Shown: positions 7,632 through 8,639 of the stretch, one piece after another | How the letters are laid out: each line of letters starts with the position of its first letter | Position numbering within the stretch: the first letter of the stretch is position 1 | The notes under the pieces: model-generated | The model's database searches: none | The model's input: the letters and a program-made list of their open reading frames with translations, nothing else | Told to the model about the DNA's origin: nothing | Made by a program: the position numbers and the translations under genes | Origin: CAZIWJ01 sp964542855 | GTDB taxonomy: Bacteria > Bacteroidota > Bacteroidia > Cytophagales > Cyclobacteriaceae | Assembly: GCA_964542855.1 (NCBI GenBank) | Contig: CAZIWJ010000152.1 | Span: forward strand, 1-8,639 | Direction of reading: 5' to 3' | DNA: 8,639 nucleotides

Positions 7632-8330
7632 ATGAAAGTATCACGCAGAACATTTAGTAAGGTAATCGGTAAAACTGGTGTAGCCGGCCTGGTATTACCG
7701 TCTGCAATCCTGTTTTCTTGTGAGGAAGACAGTGAGGGTAACCGGGCTTTAATAATAAGTGAAGTGCCAAATAAGGCCCTTGCGGGAGAACCGATTACCT
7801 TAACCTGGACTTCTTCCCCGGTGAACTTATTAGCTATTGATTTCCGGATCGACAGTAACCGGTTCATTAGGCTGGAAGAAGACTACGATGCAAACCGGGG
7901 TTCTTTTACTTACAACCTCGCCCCGGATACAAACGGAAGCAGCGTTCAATTCAGGATCAGCGATTCAGCCACGCAGGAAGTTTTGGTTGAAACCCCGAAA
8001 ATTCCGCTCGTATTTGTTAAGCGGTTGTTACTGGCTGATTATGCAGAACTAACAGCCATTGGCGGATACCGGGCATTTAAACAAAATGTAAAGTCATCAT
8101 TTGGGGTTTTCCGGGAATCGGAACAAACTTTTAAGGTTCTTTCGTTGATCTGCCCCCACGCCGGCTGCACACCGAATTACGAAGAAGCAAACGAGCAGTT
8201 TATATGCCCGTGCCACAATTCAGTTTTCGAGCAGGACGGCAGTTTCGTGAGTGGCCCGGCAGGTCAGGCGCTCGAAAGTTTAGATTATGAATTCAATAAT
8301 AATGAATTGAAAGTATTCTTACCCGGTTAA
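7632..8330 (+). CDS. Exported Rieske [2Fe-2S] lipoprotein with Ig-like domain
   Basis: Electron-transfer protein, 232 residues. The N-terminus carries a twin-arginine-like motif (SRRTFSK, 4-10), a hydrophobic stretch and Cys30 in ILFSC, which fits a lipobox with an atypical Phe at -2. The acidic EEDSE follows the Cys. Residues about 36-122 look like a beta-sandwich (GEPITLTWTSS near 52-62, then a GSFTYNLAP-type strand and FRISDS), resembling Ig-like repeats of Bacteroidota secreted proteins. The Rieske fold follows: CPHAGC gives ligands Cys174 and His176, CPCHNSVF gives Cys192 and His195, and Cys179/Cys194 can form the usual disulfide. The ending GPAGQALESLDYEF matches the Rieske C-terminal strand. 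Tat export would fit a protein folded with its cluster in the cytoplasm. No cytochrome b or oxygenase gene is nearby, so the redox partner is unknown; it is not evidently a bc1 subunit. It starts directly after the M42 stop. Confidence 0.9.
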   Translation: MKVSRRTFSKVIGKTGVAGLVLPSAILFSCEEDSEGNRALIISEVPNKALAGEPITLTWTSSPVNLLAIDFRIDSNRFIRLEEDYDANRGSFTYNLAPDTNGSSVQFRISDSATQEVLVETPKIPLVFVKRLLLADYAELTAIGGYRAFKQNVKSSFGVFRESEQTFKVLSLICPHAGCTPNYEEANEQFICPCHNSVFEQDGSFVSGPAGQALESLDYEFNNNELKVFLPG

Positions 8331-8385
8331 GTAGAAAAAACCGTTCAGGTGAATTGCCTGCGTTTTTAAAAGTAAGCGGGAAAAA

Positions 8386-8419
8386 TAAATGGGGTACTTC
8401 AATACCCCATTTACTTTTT
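8386..8419. terminator. Bidirectional rho-independent terminator
   Basis: A perfect 11-base stem (8386-8396 with 8403-8413) closes a six-base loop, CTTCAA. On the plus strand it is followed by five T (8415-8419). On the minus strand it is followed by the T-rich complement of the A-rich bases at 8381-8385. It lies between the stops of the convergent Rieske and malate dehydrogenase genes and should end transcription from both sides. Confidence 0.9.
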
Positions 8420-8439
8420 ATTCTTCAGAAAAAAATTCC

Positions 8440-8639
8440 TTACTGGTTATCGATCACGTTCATTACTTCGCGGACGTGCGATTCGGAAGTTTTTAAATCT
8501 TTCATTTCCTCTTCGTTTAGCTGCAATTCTATTACTTGTTCGATCCCGTTTTTACCCAGGACAACCGGTGCTCCCAGGTAGCAGTTACTAATTCCGTACT
8601 CGCCATCGAGCTGCACACAAACCGGGAAAATCCGGCGCT
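8440..8639 (-). CDS. mdh: Malate dehydrogenase, C-terminal part (runs off window)
   Basis: NAD-dependent oxidation of malate to oxaloacetate in the TCA cycle, cytoplasmic. Only the last 65 residues are inside the window, reading RRIFPVCVQLDGEYG at the edge, then NCYLGAPVVLGKNGIEQVIEL and ending EVMNVIDNQ before a TAA (complement of 8440-8442). This is the C-terminal alpha/beta part of the lactate/malate dehydrogenase fold. The wording, in particular GEYG...CYLGAPVVLGKNGIE, is that of the LDH-like bacterial MDH (about 310 residues) rather than the E. coli type. The Rossmann domain and catalytic His lie outside, so lactate dehydrogenase cannot be formally excluded, though the match to MDH is good. 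It converges on the Rieske gene across the bidirectional terminator. Confidence 0.88.
   Translation of the reverse strand, partial: RRIFPVCVQLDGEYGISNCYLGAPVVLGKNGIEQVIELQLNEEEMKDLKTSESHVREVMNVIDNQ

Noticed and set aside
8354..8581. A 75-residue plus-strand reading frame at the right end
   Set aside because: It runs through the terminator and antisense to the well-supported malate dehydrogenase C-terminus, so it is not a gene.

Overview
The window reads as a stretch of ordinary chromosome from a member of the Bacteroidota, most likely the order Cytophagales. The reasons are the close Bacteroidota-type look of XerD, RsmE and malate dehydrogenase, a secreted subtilase with the long insertion typical of that phylum and a signal peptide ending in 'LLAQ', starts without a clear Shine-Dalgarno sequence, and a Rieske lipoprotein with an acidic stretch after its lipidation cysteine. 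These assignments come from reading motifs, not from a database search. I see no phage, transposon, CRISPR, tRNA or rRNA, and no stretch longer than 300 bases without a gene.

Left block, plus strand (1-4272): a tyrosine recombinase of the XerD type, cut at its 5' end by the window edge, is followed by pyrD (quinone-dependent dihydroorotate dehydrogenase). pyrD overlaps rsmE (16S rRNA m3U1498 methyltransferase) by one base in a TAATG junction. After 62 bases comes an exported subtilisin-family protease with a complete catalytic triad and a roughly 145-residue charged insertion.

Middle block, minus strand (4283-6388): a two-gene operon with a fold-type I PLP aminotransferase first and, 12 bases later, a crotonase-fold enzyme whose active-site residues match the PaaG/enoyl-CoA isomerase type better than classical hydratases. 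It meets the protease gene head-on with only 10 bases between the stops and no visible terminator. Its promoter side is a 184-base spacer shared with the next, divergent block. That spacer contains two small hairpins.

Right block, plus strand (6573-8330): an M42 family metallo-aminopeptidase with all expected metal ligands is followed with zero spacing by a Rieske [2Fe-2S] protein. The Rieske protein has a Tat-type N-terminus, a lipobox cysteine, an acidic patch and an Ig-like domain. A near-perfect bidirectional terminator (8386-8419) then separates it from the convergent C-terminal end of malate dehydrogenase, which runs off the right edge.

Most of the window is housekeeping: chromosome dimer resolution, pyrimidine synthesis, rRNA modification, peptide breakdown and the TCA cycle. 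I found no evidence for a new multi-gene system. The best candidates for a second look are the Rieske/Ig-like lipoprotein and its tight coupling to the M42 peptidase, the substrate of the aminotransferase/isomerase pair, and the insertion in the subtilase.
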